Part shown: positions 17,873 through 25,848 of the stretch, piece after piece | Position numbering within the stretch: position 1 is the first letter of the stretch | Layout: the number at the start of each line of letters is the position of its first letter | Assembly: GCA_964643965.1 (NCBI GenBank) | Contig: CAZXVH010000025.1 | Span: forward strand, 1-50,783 | From: GCA-2746795 sp964643965 | Lineage (GTDB): Bacteria > Chloroflexota > Anaerolineae > Promineifilales > Promineifilaceae | DNA length: 50,783 nt | Direction: 5' to 3' | Notes under the pieces: model-generated | What the model saw: the letters and a program-made list of their open reading frames with translations, nothing else | Databases searched by the model: none | Told to the model about the DNA's origin: nothing | Made by a program: the position numbers and the translations under genes

Positions 17873-20436
17873 ATTATTGCTTGTCCTAAAGCCAGTCCGC
17901 CATCATTCGGTGGCACAAGCTGGTGGGTGAGTATGTCAAAGTTGGCGGCGTGGAGTCGGGTGATGGTTTTTTGCAGCAGGGTGACGTTTTGGAAGACGCC
18001 GCCGCTGAGAGCCACTTGATTGAGGCCGGTTTGTTCACGCACATTGTGACTCAGTTGCAGAATGAGGTCTGCCACTGCGTTATGAAATTTTGCCGCTATG
18101 ATAGCTGTTTTGAGGCCGTTTTGCACGTCGATGACGAGTTCTTCAAATAGTTGGGATGGGTCGATTGTAAAAGGATTTAATCGCGGAGAGCGCGAAGGGC
18201 GCGGAGAAAAATCTGCGAAATCTGCGAAATCTGTGGTTAATATATTGAATGTATAGCTGGCTGTTACCTCTGGATCGACGAGGGACTCGAATTCGATGGC
18301 GGCCTGGGCTTCGTAGCTGATGGTTTGGCGAATGCCGGCCAGGGCGGCGGCGGCGTCGAAGAGGCGGCCCATGCTGCTGGTGGGAATGCTGTTGAGTCCG
18401 CTTTCTAGCTGTTTGCGGATGATGGCTTGCTCAACGGCCGTTACCCCCCGCACACATGGCAAATCCTCAGACCACTCAAGGCCGGCCGCCCACAAATGAG
18501 CCAGCGCCACGCGAAACGGCCGTTTTATCGCCGCATCCCCTCCCACCAATGGCACATAGCTCAGATGGCCAACGCGCTCAAAGCCCTGGTAATCGGCCAG
18601 CATCACCTCGCCGCCCCAAATGGCCCTGTCCGTGCCGTAGCCTGTGCCATCGAAGCTAAAGCCGATGACCAGCTGGCTGCCGTCCAGCCGATGCTCGGCC
18701 ATGACGGCGGCGATGTGGGCGTGGTGGTGCTGCACTTTGGTCAGCGGGATGTGGCGCAATTCAGCCTGTCGTTCGGCCCATTGCGTGGAGAGGTAACCCG
18801 GATGCAGGTCGCAGACGATACGTTCTGGTTGGGCGTGGAAAATGGTCTGGAAATGGGAAACGGCCGTTTCAAACGCCTCCAACGTCTCCAAATTTTCCAT
18901 ATCGCCGATGTGGGGACTCATGAAGGCGTAGTTGTCTTTGCTCAGGCAGAAGGTGGCCTTGAGTTCCCCGCCGACCGCCAGGGTGGTAGGGATGATAAAT
19001 GGCAGTTTGACGGGAAAGGGGGCGTAGCCCCGAGAGCGACGGATAGGGAGAAGAGAGTGGAGAACTTGCCCTGAGTTCGTCGAAGGGTTAGAGAGTGGAG
19101 ATTGGTGGCGCCCAGAATCCGCCATCCGTAATCCGCCATCCGAAATCCGCATGACCGAGTCGTCGGCGCGGGCGTGGATGGCGCGGTTGTGGAAGAGGAA
19201 GGCGTCGGCCAGGCTGGCGAGTTGGGCGTGGGCTTCGTCATTGTCTTTGACGATGGGTTCGTTGGCATAGTTGGCGGAGGTCATGACGAGTGCGAGTGGC
19301 GAGTGGCGAGTGGCGAGTGGTGGGTCACTGTTCACTGTAAACTGTCCACTGTCCACTGTCCACTGTTCACTATCCACTGTCCACTGTTCACTATCCACTG
19401 TCCACTGTTCACTGTTTACTGAAAGCAGGAGGTAATGAAGTGGCGTATACGGCAGCATGACGCCCACGTAATTGTTACCGGGGGCGACGAGGGCGGAGAG
19501 CGGGCTGTCTGCTTTTTTGCGCAGCAAGAGGATGGGGCGCTCTTTGCTGGTGAGCAGGGCTTCTTCGGCGGGGGAGAGATGAGCAAATTGGCGAACGGCC
19601 GTGGCGTCCAAAGCCATCACTGCAAAAGGTTTATTGACGCGCCCCTTCCGTTCGCGCAGCAAACTAAGCGCCTCATCATTCGCAGCATCACAAGCCAGGT
19701 GGAAGCCGCCGAGACCCTTTACGGCGAGGATTTTGCCGGCGGCCAAAAGAGTTTGAGCTGTTTTAATCATGAATTGTGAATTGCGAATTGTGAATTGTGA
19801 ACGACTTTCCACTGCCCACTGTCCACTGTTCACTGTAAACTGTCCACTGCTTTCGAGCCACACATGAGGGCCACATTCTGCGCAGGCATTCGGTTGGGCA
19901 TGAAAGCGGCGGTCAAGCGGATTGTCGTATTCGGCCTGGCAGGCGGGACACATGGGAAAGTCAGCCATGGTAGTCAGGGGGCGGTCGTAGGGGATGTCGC
20001 GGATGATGGTGTAGCGCGGCCCGCAGTTGGTGCAGTTGGTGAACGGGTAGTGGTAACGCCGGTTGGTGGGGTCGAAGATTTCCGCCAGGCAGTCGGCGCA
20101 GATGCAGATGTCGGGGGAGATGAGGGTATTGGCGGCGGCGGCGGCCTGGCTGTGGACGATGGCGAAGGTTTCTGTGCCGGTGACGGCTATTTCGATGGCG
20201 GTGATGGTTTCGATGTGGGCGAGTGGTGGGGCTTCTTTTTGTAGGCTGGTTTGAAAGTGAGCAAGTTGGTTAGCGGGGCCTTCGAGTTCGATGAAGACGC
20301 CGCTGCTGTCATTGCCCACGAAGCCGTTGAGGGCTAATTTATGCGCCAGGCCATAGACAAATGGGCGAAAGCCGACGCCTTGTACCACGCCGGTCACAGT
20401 CAAGCGATGACGAATGATGGGTTGTTCGACATTCAT
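17860..20436 (-). CDS. hypF: Carbamoyltransferase HypF with four in-frame repeat insertions
   Basis: An 858-residue HypF, longer than the usual 750-780. It makes carbamoyl-adenylate from carbamoyl phosphate and transfers it to HypE. Domains in order: acylphosphatase (about 8-95, VVQGVGFRPFVYGLA), zinc-finger pairs (Cys111/113/116, 135/138, 163/166, 185/188), YrdC-like (about 223-478) and Kae1-like (about 480-858, with HHHAHIAAV and FDGTGYGTD). Four blocks of intergenic-type word repeats read through in frame at about residues 195-224, 339-382, 430-463 and 732-757, all at domain joints or loops; catalytic motifs are untouched. It is the first gene of the operon and appears leaderless (CATAAT 6 bp before the ATG). 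Confidence 0.93.
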   Translation of the reverse strand: MNVEQPIIRHRLTVTGVVQGVGFRPFVYGLAHKLALNGFVGNDSSGVFIELEGPANQLAHFQTSLQKEAPPLAHIETITAIEIAVTGTETFAIVHSQAAAAANTLISPDICICADCLAEIFDPTNRRYHYPFTNCTNCGPRYTIIRDIPYDRPLTTMADFPMCPACQAEYDNPLDRRFHAQPNACAECGPHVWLESSGQFTVNSGQWAVESRSQFTIRNSQFMIKTAQTLLAAGKILAVKGLGGFHLACDAANDEALSLLRERKGRVNKPFAVMALDATAVRQFAHLSPAEEALLTSKERPILLLRKKADSPLSALVAPGNNYVGVMLPYTPLHYLLLSVNSEQWTVDSEQWTVDSEQWTVDSGQFTVNSDPPLATRHSPLALVMTSANYANEPIVKDNDEAHAQLASLADAFLFHNRAIHARADDSVMRISDGGLRMADSGRHQSPLSNPSTNSGQVLHSLLPIRRSRGYAPFPVKLPFIIPTTLAVGGELKATFCLSKDNYAFMSPHIGDMENLETLEAFETAVSHFQTIFHAQPERIVCDLHPGYLSTQWAERQAELRHIPLTKVQHHHAHIAAVMAEHRLDGSQLVIGFSFDGTGYGTDRAIWGGEVMLADYQGFERVGHLSYVPLVGGDAAIKRPFRVALAHLWAAGLEWSEDLPCVRGVTAVEQAIIRKQLESGLNSIPTSSMGRLFDAAAALAGIRQTISYEAQAAIEFESLVDPEVTASYTFNILTTDFADFADFSPRPSRSPRLNPFTIDPSQLFEELVIDVQNGLKTAIIAAKFHNAVADLILQLSHNVREQTGLNQVALSGGVFQNVTLLQKTITRLHAANFDILTHQLVPPNDGGLALGQAIISEQ
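18166..18243. repeat. In-frame repeat insertion in hypF (block 4)
   Basis: The DNA carries GCGGAGAGCGCGAAGGGCGCGG and AATCTGCGAAATCTGCGAAATC, the same words as in the hypC-hypD spacer. In hypF it encodes TDFADFADFSPRPSRSPR within the Kae1-like domain, where HypF proteins normally have a short loop. Confidence 0.75.
19048..19149. repeat. In-frame repeat insertion in hypF (block 3)
   Basis: It contains CCGCCATCCGTAATCCGCC words and a CCTGAGTTCGTCGAAGGG element. It encodes ISDGGLRMADSG and SNPSTNSGQVLHS between DDSVMR and IRRSRGYAP, which are nearly adjacent in ordinary HypF. Confidence 0.8.
19291..19422. repeat. In-frame repeat insertion in hypF (block 2, tandem array)
   Basis: It has an array of CACTGTCCACTGTTCACTAT words with a GCGAGTGGCGAGTGGCGAG tract. 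It encodes tandem SEQWTVD units (three copies) and SDPPLATRHSPLA between TPLHYLLL and LVMTSANYANEPI. These two segments are normally separated by only a few residues. Confidence 0.85.
19765..19854. repeat. In-frame repeat insertion in hypF (block 1)
   Basis: GAATTGTGAATTGCGAATTG words followed by CACTGCCCACTGTCCACTG words. It encodes SSGQFTVNSGQWAVESRSQF and following residues between the zinc-finger end (CAECGPHVWLE) and the YrdC domain. Confidence 0.8.
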
Positions 20437-20442
20437 GCACCC

Positions 20443-20471
20443 ATTATGCGCCGATGCGAGGTGGGCGGCAA
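20443..20471 (-). promoter_or_regulatory. Promoter of the hyp operon, leaderless start
   Basis: On the minus strand TTGCCG (20466-20471) and CATAAT (20443-20448) are 17 bp apart. The hexamer is only 6 bp from the hypF ATG, so transcription should begin at or next to the start codon. No Shine-Dalgarno is present. Confidence 0.6.
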
Positions 20472-20574
20472 GATGACGGAGATCATGGATCAGGCGTCAA
20501 ACGTCACCCCCTGGGGATTGCATAAGACATGAGAAGATTGTCATCATGCTATCTTGCGTGTATTGAGAAATGTG

Positions 20575-21183
20575 CTACGGGAGCAATTGTTGTTGCAGCG
20601 TTTGGCTTAACCATTGTTCGTATTCATCGGCTGTCCATTCACTTTGCCTGACTAGCTCCTGATAGATTTCTTCATGGGAGAGGGCGAGAAAAATGGCGGC
20701 GGCCTGGGCCTGTGTGAGGCTTGGCTTGAGCAAAGGGGCGGAGGCTGCTATGAATTGACCCAGGTTGCGACGGCGTCCGGCTAATGATGCTTCGAGTTCG
20801 GCGGCGGCTTCGGCGTCGGTGGCAGCGGCTCCTTTATAGATTGTGATCATGGTGGCGCCGGTTTCCCACTGGCGGCGGGTGGCATGGGCAGCCAGGGCCA
20901 GACGTTTGGCCGCATCTGGTTGAGCCAGGGCTGCCTGGTAAATACTTTGTTGGCCTGATTCTTCGTGCCATGCCTGACGAATGGCTTGTAATATGCCCCG
21001 TTTATTTTTGAAGATGGCGTAAACAGTGCTGACGGCGACGCCCGCTTGTTCGGCTATCGACTCGATGGTGGTGACGCCATACCCTTGTTCCAGAAATAAG
21101 GCGCGGCTGGTATCGACGATGAGGGTTCGGGTGGCGAGCGCCTGTTTTTGACGATGGGTTATTTGCTTGTTGACATTGTTCAT
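20575..21183 (-). CDS. TetR-family transcriptional regulator
   Basis: A 202-residue TetR protein (with MNNVNKQITHRQKQAL as start). The HTH is clear: ALFLEQGYGVTTIESIAEQAGVAVSTVYAIFKNKRGIL. The C-terminal domain is TetR_C-like, ligand unknown. The start at 21183 is chosen because a TATACT box lies 7 bp upstream with a perfect -35; the longer frame would start upstream of the promoter. It is divergent from the SnoaL-like gene, with 59 bp between the starts, so it probably controls that gene and itself through an operator in the shared spacer. Confidence 0.9.
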   Translation of the reverse strand: MNNVNKQITHRQKQALATRTLIVDTSRALFLEQGYGVTTIESIAEQAGVAVSTVYAIFKNKRGILQAIRQAWHEESGQQSIYQAALAQPDAAKRLALAAHATRRQWETGATMITIYKGAAATDAEAAAELEASLAGRRRNLGQFIAASAPLLKPSLTQAQAAAIFLALSHEEIYQELVRQSEWTADEYEQWLSQTLQQQLLP

Positions 21184-21190
21184 GGCAGGT

Positions 21191-21219
21191 AGTATACTGC
21201 ATTCATTGATTGTAGTCAA
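21191..21219 (-). promoter_or_regulatory. Promoter of tetR with a candidate operator, leaderless
   Basis: TTGACT (21214-21219) and TATACT (21191-21196) are separated by 17 bp, a near-consensus sigma70 promoter. TATACT ends 7 bp before the tetR ATG, implying a leaderless transcript. The imperfect palindrome TTGATTGTAGTCAA (21206-21219) overlaps the -35 and is a candidate TetR operator serving both divergent genes. Confidence 0.7.
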
Positions 21220-21242
21220 ACTATATTGAAAGGAGATGAACT

Positions 21243-21698
21243 ATGTCTAACGAAACGAATATGGCTTTAACACGTGAGTTTATGGAACGCGCATTTAATC
21301 AAGGCGATCTGGAGGTGGTGGATGAACAGTTGGGTGGAACGGCCGTTGATCATCAAGAACCAGCGGGCGTCAATTTCACGATTCACCTCAAGCAGGTTAT
21401 CACAGCGTTTCGTACCGCTTTCCCTGACCTGCATTTTGAGATTCATCAGATGTTGGCGGATGATGACATCGTGGCTTTCCGTTCCACCATGACTGGCACG
21501 CACCAGGGTGTATTGCAGCTTGGCCCTGGCCCAGGCGTGCCGCCAACCGGCCGTTCCATCAGCGTGGCGCACATGCATTTTGTGAAGTTCGTTGATGGCA
21601 AGGGCGTTGACCTGTGGCATGTGTGGGACAATCTGGGTTTGTTACAGCAGATTGGTGTATTACCGGGCATGAGAGAAACGGCCGTTAGCGCTGTTTGA
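21243..21698 (+). CDS. SnoaL-like polyketide cyclase family protein (ester cyclase)
   Basis: A 151-residue NTF2-fold protein of the SnoaL family: NMALTREFMERAFNQGDL at the start, HQEPAGVNF, FPDLHFEIHQMLADDDIVAFR and HMHFVKFVDGKGVDLWHVWDNLGLLQQIGVL. The closing His-Val-Trp-Asp stretch is typical of SnoaL-like ester cyclases. A strong AAGGAGATG sequence precedes the ATG. It is divergently transcribed from a TetR regulator, so it is probably induced by a small molecule. The actual substrate is unknown. Confidence 0.85.
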   Translation: MSNETNMALTREFMERAFNQGDLEVVDEQLGGTAVDHQEPAGVNFTIHLKQVITAFRTAFPDLHFEIHQMLADDDIVAFRSTMTGTHQGVLQLGPGPGVPPTGRSISVAHMHFVKFVDGKGVDLWHVWDNLGLLQQIGVLPGMRETAVSAV

Positions 21699-21704
21699 TG
21701 ACAG

Positions 21705-21749
21705 ATAAATAAAAAACGCAGCACAATTCCTTTCGGTCTTGTGCTGCGT
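21705..21749 (-). terminator. Intrinsic terminator for the SdrD/NBR1-like lipoprotein gene
   Basis: ACGCAGCACAA (21716-21726) pairs exactly with TTGTGCTGCGT (21739-21749). On the minus strand the stem is followed by TTTTTTATTTAT. It ends the lipoprotein gene (stop at 21783) and may also stop transcripts of the convergent SnoaL-like gene. Confidence 0.88.
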
Positions 21750-21782
21750 CATCTGTTTGTAAATCTGTAAAGCGTTTTAAAA

Positions 21783-23540
21783 TTACTCTTGGTAATCCCA
21801 GCCAAAGTCAATATCCAACGCCTGCTCGCCTTCTATCAGCACCACAGTCCATTGACCCACGCCGGCCGCCGGCCAGGTCCAGTTGCCGGGAATGAGGGCG
21901 TTGACGTTTGCCGGGCTGAGGGCGTCCATAAAGACGCAGTAGGAACCGGCGGGCAGGTTTTCAAAGCGGTAGAGGCCATTTACATCGGTAACGGCCGTTT
22001 CCAGCACACTACTGGCTGCCGGGAACGCGCCGGAGACGCAAACGCCGCCGGCCAGGCTCAAGGTGATGTCGCGGAGGACGGATTCCCCGCGATTTAAGGA
22101 GCCATCACCCATAAAGTTGCCGCTGCCGGCGGGGAACTCAAAACAGCTGGCGCCGGGGTTGGCGCTGTTGCAGAAATCATCCCACACCACGCCACCGATG
22201 ACCGCCGAATTGGGCGCAGCAGTTGCGTTTGGTTCCACATCTTCACGCACTTTTATTTGCAGCCAGATGGCGTCTTCGATGACGCCGTTGATACCAAACG
22301 GCTCACCGGCGGCGTTGGCTACCTGCCAGTTGCCGCGATAGGTTCCCACCGTCTCTGGCGCGACCATCTCGATGGCTATCTCTACCGTTTGGCCGGGAGC
22401 TACAGCCTGAGGCAGCGGCACATTGTCGGGCGCCGTCATCTGGTCGCCGCCGACGAAGGCCAGGCTGTAATCGGTCGTCCAGGAGCAGTCGCTGTTGTTG
22501 CGCAGTTCCCAGCGCTTGGTAAAGGTAGCGCCAGGGGCAAAGGCAGTATCGTCGGGGATGTTGAGGTCGCGCACAAACTCGAAGCTGTTTTCGCAATCTT
22601 CACTGGTTTCAGGCAGGGGCAGGAATTGATAGTCCCAGCCAAAATTGATGTCGTCAATTTCATCTCCGGCGGCCAAGGTAACGGCCGTTTCCGGGATACC
22701 GGTCTCAGGAAAAGTCCACTTGCCGGGGATGAGTATCGCTTGATTTTCTTCGCTCAAGGTCGCCACGGAGACGCAGTAATCACCCGGCGCCAAATCGGGG
22801 AAGCGGTAAGCGCCATCGTTGTCTGTCTCGGCTGTCGCCAAACCGCTGGCCGGACAGTCGCCCGCCCCCAGAGTGACGAAGACGCCGGCGATACCCGGTT
22901 CTCCGGCGTCCAACAGCCCATTGGCCTGGAAACTGCCATCTTCGTTGGCGATGCAGTCGGCGGAGGCTTCGCCTGCTTCTGTGGCCGGCGTGATACAGAG
23001 ATCATGCCAGACGAGGCCGGTGATAACGGCCGTTCCTTCCGCTTCATCCGGCAGGCGATTGTCTACAGCCAGGCTGAAAGAGCCTTGAATGCCATTGACA
23101 TCAACCGTGTAAGCGCCAGCGTCCAGCCCCTCAACCGGCAGCGGGATCATTTCTTCAAAAGCCATTTCACCGGCCGGGCAAGCAGCGCCCGGTTGTTGCA
23201 CGGTGGTGACGGCTACTGTAAAGTGATCGTCTTCTTGCTGCGTAATGATTTTGTTGATTTCGGTGCAGTCGTTGGCGAACACGCCGCGCACCCGCACGTT
23301 GATTTGCACGGGGAAGGATTCCAGGGTGAGGATTTGCACACTTTCCACCGTCGCCAGGCCAAAGAGCGGTTCAGTTAACGGGGTGGGTGACGGTTCTGGG
23401 GTGAAAGTGGGCGGCGCTTCACCAGTCGGTTCTGTCACCGCAGCGGGCACAGTTGGAGTGGCTTCTCCACTACCGCAGCCGGCTAACAAGAAAACGGCCG
23501 TTGTCAAAATAATCAGGATCATCAGGCGTTTAGCACTCAT
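21783..23540 (-). CDS. Lipoprotein with two SdrD-like B domains and an NBR1-like Ig domain
   Basis: A 585-residue secreted lipoprotein. The start is at MSAKRLMILI (GGAG upstream); the lipobox LLAGC gives acylation at the Cys near residue 22. A Pro/Thr-rich linker follows, then a domain without assignment (about 55-160). A prealbumin-like SdrD/Cna-B-type repeat (GLVWHDLC to YCVSV) comes next, then an NBR1/FW-type Ig-like domain (TFTKRWELRNNSDCSWT, GTYRGNWQVAN), then a second SdrD-like repeat (GGVVWDDFCN to YCVFM). Both repeats end in DINFGWDYQ. Probably displayed on the cell surface. The neighbour upstream is the M42 peptidase on the same strand, but a word-repeat spacer separates them. Confidence 0.85.
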   Translation of the reverse strand: MSAKRLMILIILTTAVFLLAGCGSGEATPTVPAAVTEPTGEAPPTFTPEPSPTPLTEPLFGLATVESVQILTLESFPVQINVRVRGVFANDCTEINKIITQQEDDHFTVAVTTVQQPGAACPAGEMAFEEMIPLPVEGLDAGAYTVDVNGIQGSFSLAVDNRLPDEAEGTAVITGLVWHDLCITPATEAGEASADCIANEDGSFQANGLLDAGEPGIAGVFVTLGAGDCPASGLATAETDNDGAYRFPDLAPGDYCVSVATLSEENQAILIPGKWTFPETGIPETAVTLAAGDEIDDINFGWDYQFLPLPETSEDCENSFEFVRDLNIPDDTAFAPGATFTKRWELRNNSDCSWTTDYSLAFVGGDQMTAPDNVPLPQAVAPGQTVEIAIEMVAPETVGTYRGNWQVANAAGEPFGINGVIEDAIWLQIKVREDVEPNATAAPNSAVIGGVVWDDFCNSANPGASCFEFPAGSGNFMGDGSLNRGESVLRDITLSLAGGVCVSGAFPAASSVLETAVTDVNGLYRFENLPAGSYCVFMDALSPANVNALIPGNWTWPAAGVGQWTVVLIEGEQALDIDFGWDYQE

Positions 23541-23570
23541 TCTTCTCACTCCATTTGGTAAGCAGCAAAC

Positions 23571-23607
23571 CGTAAACTGTTCACTGTAAACTGTTCACTG
23601 TTCACTG
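23571..23607. repeat. Word repeat (CTGTTCACTGTAAA family)
   Basis: GTAAACTGTTCACTGTAAACTGTTCACTGTTCACTG tract in the 71-bp spacer between the M42 peptidase and the lipoprotein gene. It is the same word set as in hypF (19291-19422). Confidence 0.75.
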
Positions 23608-23611
23608 AACC

Positions 23612-24655
23612 CTAACTTAACAGATAAGCGGCAATGAGCTTCGCCGTGTTTTCCAGGGCGTCGCGGTGGGTGCGTTCATAATGATGGGAGGCGGCTACGC
23701 CGGGGCCGATAAGGCCCACGCGCACATTGCCGCCCGCCCGCCAGTAAGACTCGCCATCCGAGCCATAGTAGGGGTAGATGTCAGTTTGGTAAGGGATGTC
23801 ATGGGCGGCGGCCAAATTTTCCAATTCACGGCGGAACCCCATGTGATATGGTCCGGCGCTGTCTTTGGCGCAAACGGTCACGGAGAACTCGTCGGATGTT
23901 TGCCGCGGAGCCACCACCGCCATGTCCACGGTGAGCAAATCGACCAGATCAGAGGGGAAACCGGCCGCGGCGCCATGCCCCACTTCTTCGTAGTTGCTGA
24001 TGTGGATGGTGGTGGTTTGGCGGGGGATCAGCCCCGCTTCTTTCAGGGCCGCCAGCGCCCCAAAAATGGTGGCGATGCTCGCTTTATCGTCCAGGTGGCG
24101 GGAGCGGATGAAGCCGTTGGGGTTCACTTCCACGCGGGGGTCGAAGGCGATCACATCACCGACGCGAATGCCCAGGGCGGCCGTTTCTTTCTGAGATTCG
24201 GTGCGGGCGTCAAGGCGTACTTCCATGTTGTCATCATTGCGCGGCGTCTCATGCTCGGCGCGGGTGTGGGCGTGGATGGAGGCAGTGACGGGCATGATGG
24301 CTCCGCGATAGGTGCGGCCGTCGCTGGCAAAGATGGTGACGCCTTCTCCTTCAACGGAGTTCCACAACCAACCGCCCAACTGTGTCATGCGTAAACGGCC
24401 GTTCTTCTTCACCTCGCGCACCATCGCCCCCAGGGTATCGGTGTGGGCGGTCAGGGCGCGAGGGGCGTCGTTTTGCTGGCCTGTCCAAACGCCGCTGAGA
24501 AACCCTTTGGGCGCTTTTTCTAACGCAAGGGGCAGCCTGGCAAAGGCATCTTGGATATAAACCATCGCCCGGTCAGTATCACCGGTCGGACTGGGCGTAT
24601 TAAGCAGCCCCACTAAAAAGTCAACCATCTTATCCACGTTAATGGGTGGGATCAT
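23612..24655 (-). CDS. M42-family metallopeptidase
   Basis: A 347-residue M42 (glutamyl aminopeptidase/endoglucanase-like) peptidase with a two-zinc site. Ligand motifs: AHTDTLGAM (His, Asp), RSRHLDDKAS (Asp), SNYEEVGHG (the catalytic Glu and a ligand Glu), TVDMAVVAP (Asp) and a C-terminal His in ASHHYERTH. It is cytoplasmic, with no signal peptide. Such enzymes trim peptides from the N-terminus. GGAG lies 8 bp before the ATG. A five-unit repeat array lies just upstream. Confidence 0.88.
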   Translation of the reverse strand: MIPPINVDKMVDFLVGLLNTPSPTGDTDRAMVYIQDAFARLPLALEKAPKGFLSGVWTGQQNDAPRALTAHTDTLGAMVREVKKNGRLRMTQLGGWLWNSVEGEGVTIFASDGRTYRGAIMPVTASIHAHTRAEHETPRNDDNMEVRLDARTESQKETAALGIRVGDVIAFDPRVEVNPNGFIRSRHLDDKASIATIFGALAALKEAGLIPRQTTTIHISNYEEVGHGAAAGFPSDLVDLLTVDMAVVAPRQTSDEFSVTVCAKDSAGPYHMGFRRELENLAAAHDIPYQTDIYPYYGSDGESYWRAGGNVRVGLIGPGVAASHHYERTHRDALENTAKLIAAYLLS

Positions 24656-24675
24656 CTGTCAATCTCCTTATCACT

Positions 24676-24848
24676 GGGAGCGCCGACATCTTGTCGGCCT
24701 TGCCGGGAGCGCGGACATCTTGTCCGCCTTTCACCGGGAGCGCGGACATCTTGTCCGCCTTTCACCGGGAGCGCCGACATCTTGTCCGCCTTTCGCCGGG
24801 AGCGCGGACAGCCTGTCCGCCTTTCACCGTCTACAAGACAGCGCTCCC
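24676..24848. repeat. Tandem array of 31-bp palindromic units
   Basis: Five units start at 24676, 24705, 24736, 24767 and 24798, each GGGAGCGCGGACATCTTGTC-like with an internal palindrome GCGGACA-TCT-TGTCCGC. The array closes with GCGCTCCC (24841-24848), inverse to the unit start. There are no spacers, so it is not a CRISPR. The single-copy form of this element occurs at 29543-29583. Confidence 0.9.
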
Positions 24849-24865
24849 TTTAAATTATAACACCC

Positions 24866-25642
24866 TCACTCGTTTTTCACGATTGCCATCACCTTATCGA
24901 ACAAGACGCCATTGGTAGCCAGGCTGTTGCCGCCATAAATAGTAGCCTTGCCTTGCCAATCGGTAAACGTGCCGCCCGCTTCTTCCAGGATCACCTGAAA
25001 CGGGGCGCTGTCCCAGAGGTACATGGCCGGGTCCAGCATAATTTCGGCGCGGCCGGTGGCCACCAGGAAGTAACCATAGGCGTCGCCCCAGGTGCGCTGG
25101 ATGTAGGTAGCGGCTACCAGCCTTTCCCAGGCGGCCGTTTTGTCGCCAAAGTAGTTGAGGCCGCTGACGAGCAGGACAGCCTCTTTCATTTGGTTAACGG
25201 AGGAGGTATGGGCGGAACGGCCGTTCCAGAAACAGCCGCCTCCCTTCGTGGCATACAACATATCTCCCAGCGCCGGAAAATTGGCGACGCCCAGCACCGG
25301 CTCCTTGCCCTTCACCAACGCCAGCAAATTGGCGTAAAACGGCACCCCGCACACAAACGATTTTGTGCCGTCAATGGGGTCGATAATCCAGGTATACCCC
25401 TCTGTCGCGGCCGGTTTTTGTTCGCCAAACTCCTCGCCGATGATGCCATGTGTTGGCCAATAACGGCCGATCAGTTCGCGCAGCTTCGCTTCCGCCTGCC
25501 TGTCGGCAACCGTGACGGGCGTATTGTCGGCCTTGCGTTCCTGATCTACCTGCGTTTGATAATGCCCCAACGTCAGCCGTCCAGTCTGGTAGACGGCATC
25601 CAGGGCGAAATTGAGAAGCGTGGAGAGAGTTGGTTCAGTCAT
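24866..25642 (-). CDS. Inositol-monophosphatase family phosphatase, probably HisN
   Basis: A 258-residue Mg/Li-type phosphomonoesterase. Metal-binding motifs: IIGEEFG (Glu), WIIDPIDGTKSF (Asp/Asp) and YLWDSAP (Asp). WGDAYGYFLVATGRAEIMLD in the second half is characteristic of the IMPase-like histidinol-phosphatases (HisN), which suggests the penultimate step of histidine synthesis; inositol monophosphatase or fructose-1,6-bisphosphatase is the alternative. No other his gene is close. No ribosome-binding site is evident. It is flanked on both sides by tandem repeat arrays. Confidence 0.85.
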   Translation of the reverse strand: MTEPTLSTLLNFALDAVYQTGRLTLGHYQTQVDQERKADNTPVTVADRQAEAKLRELIGRYWPTHGIIGEEFGEQKPAATEGYTWIIDPIDGTKSFVCGVPFYANLLALVKGKEPVLGVANFPALGDMLYATKGGGCFWNGRSAHTSSVNQMKEAVLLVSGLNYFGDKTAAWERLVAATYIQRTWGDAYGYFLVATGRAEIMLDPAMYLWDSAPFQVILEEAGGTFTDWQGKATIYGGNSLATNGVLFDKVMAIVKNE

Positions 25643-25732
25643 ATTGAGATAAGAAATTAGAAATTAGAGACGTAAAATATCTAACAGCTAATTTTCCTCC
25701 TGTGAACCTGGAAGCGCAGACAGCTTGTCCGC

Positions 25733-25847
25733 TTCTGGCGGTCTGGTAGACTGCGGTCCCAGGGTGTCCGCTTCTGGCGGTCTGGTAGACTGCGGTCCCA
25801 GGTTGTCCGCTTCTGGCGGTCTGGCAGACCGCGGTCCCAGGTTGTCC
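25733..25847. repeat. Tandem array of 39-bp units
   Basis: Three units beginning TTCTGGCGGTCTGGTAGACT at 25733, 25772 and 25811 (the last slightly shortened). Each contains a GGTCTGG-TAGACTGCGG partly palindromic core and CCCAGG-TGTCCGC, related to the 31-bp repeat family. The left edge (GAAGCGCAGACAGCTTGTCC) is a variant of GGGAGCGCGGACAGCTTGTC. It lies between HisN and the M50-like gene. Confidence 0.9.
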
Positions 25848-25848
25848 T

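Noticed and set aside
19291..19422. Possible end of hypF and start of a new gene at the repeat array
   Set aside because: The frame stays open through the array and the conserved YrdC-like domain continues on both sides.
22257..23378. 373-codon plus-strand open frame opposite the lipoprotein gene
   Set aside because: It is an antisense shadow with no motif; the minus strand encodes a signal peptide and recognisable domains.
24676..24848. Possible CRISPR array
   Set aside because: The 31-bp units follow each other directly with no unique spacers, and no cas gene is in the window.
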